A stretch of 64,000 nucleotides of DNA. It comes from Pempheris klunzingeri (taxonomy: Eukaryota > Chordata > Actinopteri > Acropomatiformes > Pempheridae). Location: the NCBI RefSeq assembly GCF_042242105.1, contig NC_092026.1, positions 23,016,191 to 23,080,190 of the forward strand, read 5' to 3'. The notes beneath the pieces were generated by a model. It saw only the letters and a program-made list of their open reading frames with translations, was not told where the DNA came from and did not search any database. The position numbers and the translations under genes are program-made. Of this stretch, positions 48,301 through 56,900 are shown piece after piece; the stretch's first letter is position 1, and every line of letters starts with the position of its first letter.

Positions 48301-49853
48301 TCTTTTTTATCAGTGATTCCAATAAGAGGTGGCAGGAGAAGGCAGACTTGCTCACTCAGCTGGAGAGCCAGGTGAAGCGCATGAAGGAGAACTTTGATAC
48401 CAAGGAGCGCTTGCTGCTCCAAGAAAGAGATAAAGCAACCGAAGAACTCAAGTATGACACAGTATCTGATGAGATCAAGATGTCTCTGAAACGTAATCAA
48501 GAATCATGCTTACATAAAGAAAACACAAATATTGATATACAGTAGTAAGGAAGTTTTCAAAAACTAGTAGTATTGTAGCTTTGAGTCAGAGTCACATATT
48601 TCAGCTGAGCTTGCTTATTGTAAAGTCAGTATATATTTTAAATAAGTTGTATAAAAGTCCCAAGAAGTTTGAAGAAACTTGCTGTTAATGTAAATCTAGT
48701 GTTCTTCATTCTGTATTTCCATATCTACCAGGGTGAGCACAGGTTTGAGCTATCATTGTCCACCTGCTGGGAGCAGTTTAGGACAGCTCTGCAGCTTTAC
48801 TAAATCCTGGAGGAGAGGAAAGTTATTTTCTAGGACCAGAAAGCTGATGGAACACTTTTTTTTCTCCTACAAATCCGAAAAGGAAAACTATTTGGACTGT
48901 TTGTCACATACGTGCCCTTTCTATCTTTCTTCCAAACCCAAAAGCTAGAGAACTGTGAAGATTCAGAATTGTAAAATCATATTACTTGGGGGTCTGTGGT
49001 AAAATTATGATCAGGGTGTATTTATTAGTGATGCTTTTCTTTGAGGCAGGAGCAGGAGAGTGATGTCATTTGAAATAAATGATCCGTATAAGTCGATGCC
49101 AGGGCTTCATTTCTGAGAGTCTCCGCCGTAAAACATGCACATGTTTATTACCCAAAGCAGTAACAGCAGGACTCCATCCTGCAAGTGTCTTTCTTATATA
49201 AATTCATGTTTTATTGGTTGTCTGTTCTGCAGGGCTGCAGTAGAGAAGTTCCACTGTGTGGATGATGCATTTCGCCGACAGCTGGAGTCTTGCCAGGCTG
49301 CCCATCAAGCTGAGCTGCTTCGACTGGCGAATGAAAAGCAGAAACAGATTGAACAAGCCAATCAGAGGGTAAAATATACAATGCTTTTGATTGGAAAACA
49401 GAACAAATATGACAAATATGAACAACAGCAAAGTCTAACCTTCACTGTGATTAATAAGGATTAGTAAGCATAGTATAGTAGTAATTAAAATACTGTCATT
49501 ATTTGATATTGTGCAGCAGTTTGATCTTCTGATGTTTACCTACTTGAATCTGCTAAAAAAAAAAAAAAAAAGCAGTTTTGAAAGTGGTTCCCAAAGTTCA
49601 CAGGCCTCTGTTTCTTACTACACTGTTGGATTTATAATTCATACATTTTTGACACAGCAGATCACTGATCACTGCCAGCTGTCCTCTGTGAATTTAAGAA
49701 AAGAATAAACCCAGACATTTTGTGTGTATGTGTCTTCCTCAGGTGTTTGAAGTAGAGGAGGAGATGCGTCAGCTTCTGGAGGAGACGGAAACTAACAAGA
49801 GAGTCATGGAAGAGAAAATGAAACGTCTCACAAGTGTACTAAAAGACTTTTAA
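36270..49853 (+). CDS. lrrcc1: LRRCC1: leucine-rich repeat and coiled-coil centrosomal protein 1 (gene-level entry, 19 coding exons)
   Basis: LRRCC1 is a centrosomal/centriolar protein needed for normal centriole and spindle-pole structure and linked to ciliary function. Nineteen exons join in consistent phase to 1015 codons plus stop; human LRRCC1 has about 1032 residues. Residues about 20-160 form SDS22-like leucine-rich repeats (LNLHCNQI, LDLSSNCI, LNLSCNLI, LNLSYNQI, LSLHSNHL). A cap follows with DNPVCRSPGYR. Residues about 220-400 are a low-complexity Ser/Arg/Lys linker, and about 400-1010 are a long coiled coil that follows the human protein, for example KIIDDQTETIRRLKE and RIWGQELAQQG. 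The start ATG (36270) gives MGDKELSLIDKNITSLPDV, aligning with human residues from MDKGLQ onward; the human N-terminal extension is absent. Intron 16 has a GC donor. The gene is followed by e2f5 on the same strand after about 1 kb. Confidence 0.96.
36550..36630 (+). repeat. short retroposon tail
   Basis: gtgaagcactttggtcatcc through ggaaagggctatatcaataa and actttgatttgatttga has the look of the 3' end of a fish SINE/LINE with a TTTGA tail. Only about 80 bases are present. Confidence 0.5.
37340..37600. repeat. AT-rich dispersed repeat, further copy (lrrcc1 intron 1)
   Basis: Contains gtcagtcgatcgacagattg, ttcagttaattattctaaac, gactgttgattggacaaaac and ttaaacaatttattaatt, the same pattern as 5930 and 52490. 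It makes up part of the 1.4-kb first intron. Confidence 0.45.
37718..37923 (+). CDS. lrrcc1: lrrcc1 exon 2 (leucine-rich repeats)
   Basis: Acceptor ctgtctag, donor GAAG|gtcagt. Holds the first three leucine-rich repeats with LNLHCNQI, LDLSSNCI and LNLSCNLITKVEG. Enters in phase 2 and leaves in phase 1. Confidence 0.97.
38093..38158 (+). CDS. lrrcc1: lrrcc1 exon 3
   Basis: A 66-nt exon coding one leucine-rich repeat, LNGLVNLTRLNLSYNQINNL. Acceptor gtacctcag, donor GCTG|gtgagc, phase 1 both sides. Confidence 0.96.
38267..38434 (+). CDS. lrrcc1: lrrcc1 exon 4
   Basis: Codes LRHLSLHSNHLDSIDHLLQC through DNPVCRSPG, the last repeat and start of the cap. Acceptor ttgaatcag, donor CCAG|gtaggg. The intron before it is only 108 bases. 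Confidence 0.96.
38435..39673 (+). other. lrrcc1: lrrcc1 intron 4
   Basis: AT-rich and without recognised exons. A GT microsatellite lies at its 3' end. Confidence 0.7.
39625..39660. repeat. (GT)n microsatellite near an lrrcc1 acceptor
   Basis: About 12 GT units with a CT interruption, ending 13 bases before lrrcc1 exon 5, within the region that normally holds the branch point and pyrimidine tract. Confidence 0.93.
39674..39840 (+). CDS. lrrcc1: lrrcc1 exon 5
   Basis: Acceptor tttgctgcag, donor GAAGCG|gtaatt. Codes YREIVLQSLPQISVLDDLDR, the LRR cap (human YRAVILQTLPQLRILD), then EDYVDLLLSSD. Leaves in phase 0. A GT microsatellite sits in the intron just before it. Confidence 0.96.
40820..41032 (+). 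CDS. lrrcc1: lrrcc1 exon 6
   Basis: Acceptor ccattgcag, donor CAGCAG|gtgctt, phase 0 both sides, 71 codons. Codes TTPRIDEVLTQFRQR (human TAPIDELVPLEQF) and ends in a short helix LEHQVSQLIQQ, matching the human LDDQILQLL. Confidence 0.93.
41533..41729 (+). CDS. lrrcc1: lrrcc1 exon 7
   Basis: Acceptor tttacccag, donor GACAG|gtgatc, ending in phase 2. Codes a basic/serine linker including KRDTDRTSESECDSGKENRR (human KRDTDITSESDYGNRKECNR). Confidence 0.94.
42434..42605 (+). CDS. lrrcc1: lrrcc1 exon 8
   Basis: Acceptor tatgtgcag, donor TACAGG|gtatgg, leaving in phase 0. Codes a poorly conserved Lys/Arg/Ser linker ending EEAETYR, just before the conserved coiled coil. Confidence 0.88.
43308..43456 (+). 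CDS. lrrcc1: lrrcc1 exon 9 (coiled coil begins)
   Basis: Acceptor tttctctcag, donor GACAG|gtaaga. Codes VEERDQERERRWKAEQAVRK and ends SMALHTTDR, close to human QLDQEREKRWRAEQAENK and SLALLTTDR. Confidence 0.97.
44599..44803 (+). CDS. lrrcc1: lrrcc1 exon 10
   Basis: Acceptor ccccatccag, donor GAGGAG|gtacag. Coiled coil beginning LKELLLKERSGRSELQTRVE. Enters in phase 2 and leaves in phase 0. Confidence 0.96.
45097..45236 (+). CDS. lrrcc1: lrrcc1 exon 11
   Basis: Acceptor cccttcctcag, donor CACAG|gtacac. Coiled coil ending LQQLHELLACREQEH (human AQQLHQLLALKEQEHR). Confidence 0.96.
45656..45857 (+). CDS. lrrcc1: lrrcc1 exon 12
   Basis: Acceptor cgtgttacag, donor TCTGAG|gtctgc. Codes EAVAKEVASVEQRRAHKEAE and ends LEDEFRMALTIEAARFSE (human LENEFRIALTVEARRFQD). 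Confidence 0.97.
46345..46530 (+). CDS. lrrcc1: lrrcc1 exon 13
   Basis: Acceptor gttctgtag, donor CTAAAG|gtaccc, phase 0 both sides, 62 codons. Codes LVQELTAMVKEQKSRISELI (human LIKDLTCMVKEQKTKLAEV). Confidence 0.97.
46799..46973 (+). CDS. lrrcc1: lrrcc1 exon 14
   Basis: Acceptor tcctctgccag, donor CAAG|gtggga. Codes LQLELLKKDKARLLSQLTAQ and GLRAERRIWGQELAQQ, one of the best-conserved parts. Leaves in phase 1. Confidence 0.97.
47480..47643 (+). CDS. lrrcc1: lrrcc1 exon 15
   Basis: Acceptor ctttcctag, donor AAAGAG|gtatga. Codes SLAQDRGRLEARIEVL and IKAKIIDDQTETIRRLKE (human IKCKIIDDQTETIRKLKD). Leaves in phase 0. Confidence 0.97.
47886..48094 (+). CDS. lrrcc1: lrrcc1 exon 16 (GC donor)
   Basis: Acceptor tgctgtctaag after a C/T-rich tract. 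Codes TLQERDDQIRRLREERVQAQ to ELQEVKRVY. The only junction that keeps phase 2 and matches the next exon is CAG|GCAAGC, a GC-AG donor. No GT donor in suitable phase lies at this edge. Confidence 0.93.
48314..48451 (+). CDS. lrrcc1: lrrcc1 exon 17
   Basis: Acceptor ttttttatcag, donor CTCAA|gtatga. Codes SDSNKRWQEKADLLTQLESQ, parallel to human STLNRKWHDKGELLCHLETQ. Phase 2 in and out. Confidence 0.95.
49233..49368 (+). CDS. lrrcc1: lrrcc1 exon 18
   Basis: Acceptor tgttctgcag, donor CAGAGG|gtaaaa. Codes VDDAFRRQLESCQAAHQAEL and LANEKQKQIEQAN (human MDDAFKRQVDAIVEAHQAEI). Confidence 0.97.
49743..49853 (+). CDS. lrrcc1: lrrcc1 exon 19 (stop exon)
   Basis: Acceptor gtcttcctcag. Codes 36 residues, VFEVEEEMRQLLEETETNKR to LTSVLKDF, then TAA at 49851-49853. 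Matches the human C-terminal EKEMRELLEETCKNKKTME. Confidence 0.97.
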   Translation: MFEVEEEMRQLLEETETNKRVMEEKMKRLTSVLKDF

Positions 49854-49967
49854 CACATGAAACACGACTTCTGTGCAGCTATGGCAATGTATAACTCTAA
49901 ACTTTTGTGAAATACAAACATTTGGTCATATTTTTTATGCAAAGTTGCTGTTCATCATGTTTTAACT

Positions 49968-49973
49968 AATAAA
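49968..49973 (+). other. polyadenylation signal of lrrcc1
   Basis: AATAAA lies 115 bases after the lrrcc1 stop codon. Further AATAAA-like hexamers follow near 50056, so alternative ends are possible. Confidence 0.6.
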
Positions 49974-50574
49974 TTAACCGTTGAGTATTTCTTTTCTAAA
50001 TGATAGAAAATGAAAATGTATCAACACAAATTAAAGAGAATGGTGGGGAAGTAATAATAAAACTTTATACATATACAAAAATATGCAATACAGTGCCCCA
50101 CAATGTGTGTCTGTGTGTGCATAAAAATTAACCAGTAACATTTCTTTACATAACTGAAGTGTTTAATGCTGTTTCAGTCACGAAGAAACTAGATTGCGAG
50201 CAGAGTAAACAGATTCACCTCTGTTTAATTGCAGAAATGCATACAATGAATCTGCAAAGATGAAGCTTATCTTAGAGCATGGAAGGGGGCATAATATGAA
50301 CACAATGTAGTATACAACTTTTTATATTAGCATATTTTATTCAACTAAAATAGTATGTCTTACATTTTGTATCTCAAATCAGAATTACTAGTCAAATTAT
50401 TGGATTACGGGCATCAAAATTTGAACTTACTATGTCAAAATGTACGAGTGTGACAGTAAATCTGTATATTTATTTTACTCTCTTTACTGTCGGTGTACCT
50501 ATTTTCGGCCCAAAGTGGCTTCCGTACATGTCAGATGACGCTTGATTTGTTGTACCCGTCTGTCCGATTGAACG
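49974..50574. other. short intergenic region between lrrcc1 and e2f5
   Basis: About 600 bases of AT-rich DNA between the lrrcc1 end and the e2f5 promoter. Nothing recognised in it. Confidence 0.7.
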
Positions 50575-50712
50575 CGGGAGGGGGGGCGGAGTCAGCTCCG
50601 GGTGGCGGAGGGAGGGGCTCCGCTGACGTACCGGACTGTGGTTGCCGTGGCAACTGTAACCCAACGTAACGTCCGTTGATTTAAAAACCGGACAGGTAGA
50701 GCGGCCGTGGAG
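50575..50712 (+). promoter_or_regulatory. e2f5: e2f5 GC-rich promoter with palindromic X-box
   Basis: This is one of the few clearly GC-rich, CpG-rich stretches. It holds GC boxes (GGGGCGG at about 50583), a CRE half site TGACGT (50624-50629) and the perfect palindromic X-box GTTGCC-GT-GGCAAC at 50641-50654. It ends at a good donor (GTGGAG|gtaaca, 50713), so the first exon is likely noncoding and starts near 50660-50690. Confidence 0.7.
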
Positions 50713-50810
50713 GTAACAACAGACAATTAAGCGAAAGAGAAGAAATGTCCTTTATTTGTCGTTAAACGCTGAATTACAAAAATAAGCAGGGTGCTTTTTT
50801 TTCTTTTTAG
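50713..50810 (+). other. e2f5: candidate intron in the e2f5 5' untranslated region
   Basis: GTGGAG|gtaacaac at 50713 and a pyrimidine tract ending ttctttttag at 50810 enclose 98 bases just before agggagaag-ATG. Human E2F5 is usually drawn with its start codon in exon 1, so this would be a noncoding first exon. Confidence 0.5.
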
Positions 50811-50819
50811 AGGGAGAAG

Positions 50820-50948
50820 ATGGAGTTTGAGAGCACGGAGGCTGTACGCTCGACCCCGAGTCGCCACGAGAAAAGTTTGGGGCTCCTGACGATGAAGTTT
50901 GTCGGTCTGCTCCAGGAGGCGAAGGACGGCGTCCTGGATCTGAAAGTG
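50820..50948 (+). CDS. e2f5: e2f5 exon 1
   Basis: The ATG follows agggagaag. Codes [14 protein letters not shown], then [20 protein letters not shown] and the start of the DNA-binding domain, ending LDLKV|gtcagt in phase 0. Confidence 0.96.
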
Positions 50949-53900
50949 GTCAGTGAAGCAGGGCGGACGGGCTCGGTGCCGATGGCTGCGGGGTGTTTCT
51001 GTAGTTTTTGCGGGGCGTCAGTCGGTGTTTCTGTGAACAAAGGGCTGTCAGTCACTAGTGGAGCCAGTCAGGTGCATTGATTTGATGAACAGGTGGACAA
51101 GCTAGCAGCCATTAGCCCTGAGCTAACACAGTGCGTTCACTCTTATTTATGCTAAGGGGACCTAAAATTGAACATAACTCCAATTTAGAGCATAAAACTG
51201 ATGTGAGAGTTTATTTAAAGCTTGTGCTAATTGTCTGCTCTTGTCCCTGGCTGGGCTTTTACATGTAAAGAGGAGTGAACATATACAAATGTCAGCTACA
51301 ATAAAATGCACATTCCACAGTATACCAAAACACACCCACCACAAGGCACCAATCAGCAAAAGATGGGTACAGCTCTGGTTTGTTTTTAGTCAGCACTTAG
51401 CCTTTCTTGTAAAAAAGTTTATAACTGAGATTAATGTGATTTTACTTAATAAGTAATATGTTCCAGAGTTGACTGCCCTTTATGGAGAAAGGTGACTGTC
51501 CAAATTAAGCTTTACGAGAAGTTTTTTTATTGTTTTCCTCAGCAGATATTACAGTACAGTTTGGTGAGTACATATAAAGAAAATGATGAAAAGTCAAAGT
51601 GATCCCATGATAACACAAGACAGAACTAAAAACACAGCATAACCAAGTAATAATGGTTAATAAAAATAAGAAATAAATAATAGAGGTAGCAAGAAGAAAC
51701 TCTGGTAGTAGCACCAACGGTCTCAGGAGTTATTCAAGACCTTTGTTGTAGTTTAGAAGGGGATTCCAAGTCTCAAGGAAGGCTGCCAGGGATACTTTAT
51801 ATGAATATCTCATTTTCTCAAGCGTGGCTAAGATTTCCTGTATCCACTTGTTATATGTTTCCATCTTAGAAGGATGGCATGTCTGTCCATTGGAGTAATA
51901 ATGGCAATGACGTGTTTTGTTGTAGAGGGGATGCTGGGAGATGGTGTGAGGCCGAAAAGCGCTGTTAACAGATGTGGTATTTTACAATCACCACCAGTGA
52001 AGCCACCAGTCTGCTGTCACATTGTTAATGGCGATAAATCAGCTTATACTAAAGAAAGGCTGGGGGTCCTAGAAATGTTAATTCTGATATCAAACTTAAA
52101 GCCATGAGACACATCCAATGTAAGACCGTGTCAACTGCAGTTGAGGGCAGGACTGCATATATCATGGAGTGTATTTTGAAATAACTCCAGTAAAATTAAC
52201 CTGATCGAACTAGAGTGAAATTAAACGGATACATTTAATTAAGACTCCCTTAAAACCCCTTTTTAATGACCGGTGGAGGTCCCCTGACGCCATGTGGGGA
52301 ATCACTTTACTACACCTTCATCAGTCTTTTTGGATCCAAACACCTCAAAACAAGAAGAAGAAAAGGAGAAGAAGGAAAAACTAAAAAAGAAAGATACATT
52401 TACATTTTTTATTATTGCTTTCCTGTCATGAACCATCATATTTGTCTTGTGTGTCCTGAGCACCATCCCAGTCATCATCCCAGCTAGAACTGCATCACTT
52501 AATCTATCAATCAGTTTGTTGATTGACTGAACATTTATATGACTGTTTTGATAATTGATGAATCTTTTCAAGTAATTATTCAAAGAAAGAAAGTTCTTTG
52601 GTTCCACCTTCAACGTGAAGAGTTGCTGCTTTTTCTCTGTTTTTCTTTTATAGGGAACTGCATATCTTTGGGTTTTCAGCTGTTGGTTGGACGAGACATT
52701 GATGGACATTTTCACAGTTTTCTGATGTTTTGTAGATGAAACAATAATCAAGAAGATGATTGACAAATTAGTTGATAATGAATATAGTCATTACTCACTC
52801 CTTTTTGTTTCCTTCCTGAATTAATAAGTTAATTAAGTTAAAAGTTTTTTTTCTGTCAGCCACTGCTATGCTCTATGAATTAAGAATGAATGGTGACATT
52901 TCTGAACCCCCTCCCCTCAGATATTAAGGTTGTTATAGACTTTGTTGTACCATTCACCTTTCTGCAACACCTACCTGAAGTGCTCCTCACAAATCAACCT
53001 TCTTTTCATGGCAGTGATCAGTAGTTTTCCCTCTCTTCTTGCGCGCCAAAGCTGGGTAATGTTTACACAGCAGGCTCCTCAGACCCTCTCCCTCCTCCTC
53101 CCTCCTCTGCTATTGTATAACTGTCCTCTTCTGCCAAGGGGGTTTATTTGCTGTTTGTGCAGCTTAATTTGCCAAATCCTTCATTTGTTGGCTTTGCTCG
53201 AGCCACTCTTTATTTCCAACTTAAGAAGTGGTTGCCACAGAAATTTCGGGTTTCCTATTAATGCCTGTTTAAAGTGTCTGTGATGTGTCTTGTCAACATG
53301 GGTTCATATTAAGCTGCCATTAAGTAAGAAGTCTGTCTGTTTATGGAGAAGTCTGTCTGAATTAACAGGCTGCAGACAGCCTGGCAGTGAAGCAGAAGAG
53401 GAGGATATACGACATCACCAACGTACTGGAAGGAGTGGGGCTGATCGAGAAGAAAAACAAAAACATAATCCAGTGGAGGTTTGAAAAAGCAAATTGTTCA
53501 GATCATAGAATCAGTGAAGCAGCCAAACTGATGACTGATTTAGAGCAAATACTGACTCGTAATTGCAAAACATTACTAGTAAATGAATTTGCGTTCATAC
53601 TTCATGCTTTCTTCCCTTCCCCCTCCAGGGGCGAGAACTCAGGCAGCCAAACTCAGGAGGTGGTGGAGCAGGTGAAGGTTTTGAAGGCCCAAATCTCTGA
53701 GCTGGAAGCCCAAGAGAAAGAGCTGGACAAGCAGAAGGTGTGGCTAGAGGAGAACATCAAACACCTGAACCACGACCCCATCACCAGCCAATATCCTTGT
53801 ACAGCATCTGACAGTGAAATCAGATGTTTTGACCATATTTTAAAGGTTATCTATGTGAGATTTAGAACATTATATGTAGCACTAAACAACTGTTTGCTAT

Positions 53901-56900
53901 GTAAAGATACAGTGGAGTAACGTCGTCCTGAGCAGAGAGTGAAGTCACACTCACTCTGTGAGCTGGTAACACAGAAGCTAAGAGAGGTTGTCAGTCAGAG
54001 GCTGTCACACTGAACAAGAAGAGGCGAGAGACCTGGCTTAGGAGCCACGGCAGCGGGGGTGGGGGAGGGATGAGGCGAACATCTGCTTTTATTTCGTACA
54101 GAGAAGCTTTGAGGTTGTTCAGGTCCATGTTTTTGTGTATCTCCTCTCTTCAATCATCTTCTAATTTTGTGTTAAAATGTCATGTTGAGGGGGGTTAAAA
54201 GTGGACACGCACCCATTCCTACAAAGAGAACTTTACTGTTTGACTGAACTTATTAAGAGTTTCAAATATTTGCCGCTAAGACTTAACGTTTGATGCCTTT
54301 CTGGTGAAATGTCACTTGGTGCGTTTTGTATCCTGATTCCCTTTGGCTCTCTCTACAGTTTGTAATTCTAGTCCTCCTTGGGCCCCATTTAGCCATTTCA
54401 GAGGGGAAAATACTACACTTGATCCTTTCAACATTGTTTGCTTATTGAACACAGAAAATGCTATAAAGGGGGATTATAGATATAATTGCTATTGTCATTC
54501 TCTTGGGAAATCACAGCCAGGCTAATCGTGTCTTGCACAATGCTCACAGTCTTGTTTTTCCAGTATATTCTCTCCATTTTCCTCCCATAAGTAATCCTGC
54601 TTGTGTTTCCTCAACACCTCTCCACTTTCAAATTTGTGACACATGAAGACATCTGTAATGCCTTCAGTGGAGACACTCTTCTAGCTGTAGTGGCTCCTGC
54701 AGGGACCCAGCTGGAGGTACCGCTACCTGAAATGGTTGGTCACTTCTTAACAAGCTTTCTTTGCTGATTGGTACATGTGGGATTTTGTTCTGCACTATGT
54801 TAATGTTGATCATCACCAGAAACACAGGAAACCACCATATTTATTCATTGATTTCTGTGGTAAACTAAAAGTCTTCAGCTGCTGAATGCTTCACTGTGTT
54901 CACCAGCTTGTCTGCATGCCATTTGATGCTGAGCAGGTAGTGTACAATGGGTTTTTAGAGCTTTTTCACTGGAAACTTCTGCCTGCTGCTGGGAAATTTG
55001 CTGTAGGAACAGTGAAGGAAAATCAAACAGTAAAGTTGCAGGCTGTAGAAAAACAAAAAGTGGCAAATGTGCTAAAATACTCCATATATCTGAGGAAAAC
55101 TGCAACTTTTGATATTTTTCTGTGGGTTCATCAATGCAAATTACCCCTCTTTACACGCAGGCAGTCATGTGATCCATTGTACTGTTGATCATAGCTGCTG
55201 TAATGACAATTAACTCCACACTGCTGCTCCTTAGAGCCAAAGTGGTCAGAAGAAGTACCAGGTGAACCTACGCAGTGACTCGGCCCCCATCCAGGTCATG
55301 CTCATCAACAGGGATTCAGACTCCACAACACCCGTGGTCTTTCCTGTGCCGCCCACTGACGACATCTGTCTAATGCCAACTCCACCCAGCACCCCCGCCA
55401 GCCTGCAGAGGCTTCCTCTCTCAACGTCTGTGTTCTGCACCTCCAACACCACCTCCTCTTCCTACTGTAGCCAGGACTCTCTCTGCTCAGACCACCAGAT
55501 GGTGCTGCCAGAACATGATGAAGTCCTGACGCCGTCGTCCAGCCCTCCTGACTTGCAAATGGGTAAGAACAGATTATAGTTACTCTAGAAAACCACCACT
55601 CGCCTCTCTTAGGCTGCAGGCCTCAGTTGACACTTCAAACAAGTTCACCTTTTCTAACAAAAATAAGATAGACCTCAAATGAATCAGTTATGGTAAATAT
55701 ATACAGTGATATACAGTGACACATGCAGAGCAGCTTGCTTATAGCCCAAAAATGAAAAAACTGTTAGTTAGAAAAAGCATCTAAATGAAATAAGATCCTC
55801 CAGACCATGAGTCAGTGAGCTGTTACTCCCACTTGCAGCTGATCATTTTCACTTCCATTGAGCGTGTATTGTACATTGTGGAAATGTATGCTCTGAGAAC
55901 AGTGAAGATAAACCAAAAACTCATGATCTAACTGAAACAACATTCCCTAGCCCATGAGTCAGAGGACATTACGCCCACTTGTAGCTGATGATTATCACTT
56001 TTGCTCCATATCATTAATAGTGTTGGATGTCTATGGTGATGCTGGCTGAATGCACTGGATGTTTCAGTTAAATGAGAACAGATATGGTTGAGAAAATCAC
56101 ACCAGTGTACCAAATGCCACTGGTATTATCACCCAGTGACATAAACCCGTTAGACATACAGTATACACTCAGTTTAATTGGCTATCTAAAACTAATGCAG
56201 CAGTTATACTATTGCTCTAATGTTTGTTAATGTTATAGAGTCATGCTGATTAAACTTGAGTCAAAAAGAGGCTTGCCTGGTGTTTCCAGCTTTTGTTGTA
56301 CTTTCAATGCCACTGCCAAGGTGCTTTCACGTATTTTACCTGATAAGACCTCTTCTCATGATTACTATGTTCAGAGTTGCATTCCTATTCAATCAGTTTG
56401 GACTGCCTGCTGCCTACTACGATTAAAATTGCAGTTGGTAACATGGAGAAGAGAGTGGACCTGAAAATGTATAAAAGTAAATGTGCCACTCCTCCCTGCA
56501 GAGGAGGCTGCCGTACATACTCGGACTAGTAAAAATGGTGTATACAACAGTACGAAGGAAAGATGAGCTATGCTCCACATCGGGACAAACAACTGTTGCC
56601 TAGCTTTATTTCAGCTGGACACTCAGTTGTCATTCCATTACCTTTGTATTTAGAAATGAATAGTCATGAACGTACAGTAATGTTAGCTTCATATCTGTGT
56701 TGCACCAGCCACCTGGCACACTAGGACAAATCCTGGAGAGCTGCAGCATCGGTGGACTGTCAAAACATCCATGAAGCTAACACAGTAGCTGCTACAGAAA
56801 GATGGATGTTTCAGCAAATATGACAAAGATATTTTTAAAAAAGCTCCCTACTGAACCTTTAAGCGTGCCATTCTCTGCAGACTGTTCAGACTGAGTGATA

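Larger units (their letters stand above)
45237..49742 (+). other. lrrcc1: lrrcc1 introns 11 to 18 (between exons listed separately)
   Basis: Introns over 300 bases are 45237-45655, 45858-46344, 46974-47479, 48452-49232 and 49369-49742. The last has an A17 tract near 49555. Nothing else was recognised. Confidence 0.65.

Noticed and set aside
49553-49571. A-rich tract as a possible processed-pseudogene tail
   Set aside because: No coding remnant precedes it in the lrrcc1 intron.
52302-52766. 154-codon minus-strand open frame in e2f5 intron 1
   Set aside because: Overlaps an AT-rich dispersed repeat; composition driven by poly-T/poly-A, no conserved motif.
53479-53628. Open frame continuing from e2f5 exon 2 into exon 3
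   Set aside because: The interval is flanked by a GT donor and a pyrimidine-rich AG acceptor, and its translation does not match E2F proteins, so it is an intron that happens to lack stops.
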